DNA of 64,000 nt from Rhizobium leguminosarum. GTDB taxonomy: Bacteria; Pseudomonadota; Alphaproteobacteria; Rhizobiales; Rhizobiaceae. Each line of letters starts with the position of its first letter. Position 1 is the stretch's first letter. Below, in pieces: positions 63,347-64,000 of this stretch. Under the pieces are notes generated by a model. It ran no database searches. It was not told where the DNA came from and was given only the letters and a program-made list of their open reading frames with translations. The stretch lies in NCBI RefSeq assembly GCF_004123835.1, contig NZ_MZMU01000019.1:248001-312000 (forward strand). The letters are read 5' to 3'. Position numbers and translations under genes: made by a program.

Positions 63347-64000
63347 TGGGTTTCATCTTCGGTGGAGACACCGGCCAATCGCAGGAAAGTGTCACCGACG
63401 CCCGCAAGCGGTTGGCGGCAGCAATGCTTCAGCAGGGCACTAACACCGGACCGATTCAGTCGCCGTGGGAAGGCACTGCACGCATGGCTCAGGCGCTAAT
63501 GGGCGGTCTCGCCATTCGCAAGCAAGGGGAGGCAGAACAGGCAGGTTTGGCCGAAGGGATGGCAGCGCTGACGGGACAGCCCTATACCCCGCCCGAGAAG
63601 CCCGCCGGATTCCTATCGTCGATCTTCGGCGGTGGCAACAAGCCTGCCAATCCCGGCGCTTCAGGTTCTTCCATGCCGAAGGTGGATGCATCAGGGAATA
63701 TCCCCGCAACTCCGACAAATAGCGCGTTGCCTGGATCGTTCCTGGCGGCCGTCGACAGGACGGAAGGCGCTGGGGATTACGACACTCTCTTCGGCCACGC
63801 TCAGAAGAATGGCCCCTTTGCTGGCACGGCTATCTCGCAGATGCCCATCAAGGATGTTTTGGCCTTCACAGATCCGAGCGGCGCCTATGCCCAATACGTC
63901 AAGGGTAAGGTCGGCCGTGTCGCAACGCCAGTTGGGAAATATCAAACAGTAGGCACGACGTTGCGGGGCGCGGTGGATGCTATGGATCTAGACCCGAGTG
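63346..64000 (+). CDS. Virion-associated lysozyme-like protein (partial)
   Basis: The start overlaps the previous stop as TGATG, and the frame runs off the window after 218 residues. After a Gly/Pro-rich first 120 residues, FLAAVDRTEGAGDYDTLFG starts a lysozyme-like domain with a likely catalytic Glu, followed by GVGRVATPVGKYQTV-like VGRVATPVGKYQ. It probably digests peptidoglycan during DNA entry. The C-terminus is outside the window. Confidence 0.75.
   Translation, partial: MGFIFGGDTGQSQESVTDARKRLAAAMLQQGTNTGPIQSPWEGTARMAQALMGGLAIRKQGEAEQAGLAEGMAALTGQPYTPPEKPAGFLSSIFGGGNKPANPGASGSSMPKVDASGNIPATPTNSALPGSFLAAVDRTEGAGDYDTLFGHAQKNGPFAGTAISQMPIKDVLAFTDPSGAYAQYVKGKVGRVATPVGKYQTVGTTLRGAVDAMDLDPS

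Noticed and set aside
1..64000. CRISPR array, insertion sequence or rRNA
   Set aside because: No regularly spaced identical repeats, transposase motifs or rRNA sequence were seen.

Overview
The window looks like chromosome or a large replicon of a Rhizobium-type alphaproteobacterium (R. etli / R. leguminosarum group). The reasons are moderately high GC, rhizobial surface-polysaccharide genes, a PraR-like XRE regulator, a BA14K-like protein, and short palindromic repeats of the kind seen in rhizobial intergenic regions. The genus is inferred from gene content, not from a database search.

Region 1 (1-10,000, minus strand) is an exopolysaccharide operon: GH10 glycanase, GT4 glycosyltransferase, hexapeptide acyltransferase, two polysaccharide pyruvyltransferases, a Wzx-type flippase and several GT2-type glycosyltransferases, the last cut by the left window edge. 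Region 2 (10,150-12,700) holds a small membrane protein with a possible slippage site, a membrane-anchored protein of unknown function and a SAM methyltransferase. Region 3 (12,860-17,760, plus strand) is a compact regulator/RiPP-like cassette: XRE regulator, SARP-like regulator with TPRs, a 70-aa ORF, YcaO, TfuA and an 82-aa ORF, closed by a strong terminator. YcaO plus TfuA suggests backbone thioamidation of a peptide or protein whose identity is unknown.

Region 4 (19,700-28,850, minus strand) is a second polysaccharide operon with mostly overlapping genes: UDP-glucuronate decarboxylase-like epimerase, three glycosyltransferases, an ABC exporter, and a 1000-residue protein that joins a glycosyltransferase, a NodS-like methyltransferase and a NodB-like deacetylase. 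Upstream lies a scrap yard with fragments of an epimerase and an ABC ATPase, then a DUF882/M15-type peptidase.

Region 5 (31,600-42,600) is a defence island: a minus-strand operon of Dcm-type methyltransferase, Vsr, MORC/MutL-like ATPase, Z1-domain ATPase, DUF4420 PD-(D/E)XK protein and AIPR protein, faced by a convergent gene with a separate PD-(D/E)XK-like domain.

Region 6 (43,039-64,000, plus strand) is a prophage starting with a tyrosine integrase. It continues with AlpA-like regulator, DUF1376 replication protein (with an internal iteron-like origin candidate), zinc-finger primase piece and toprim/helicase, a structured non-coding stretch, accessory genes, then terminase, portal, scaffold, capsid, adaptor and tail genes of a podovirus-like head module. 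The large terminase appears to have an internal deletion and frame change, so the element is probably defective. The right end lies beyond the window.
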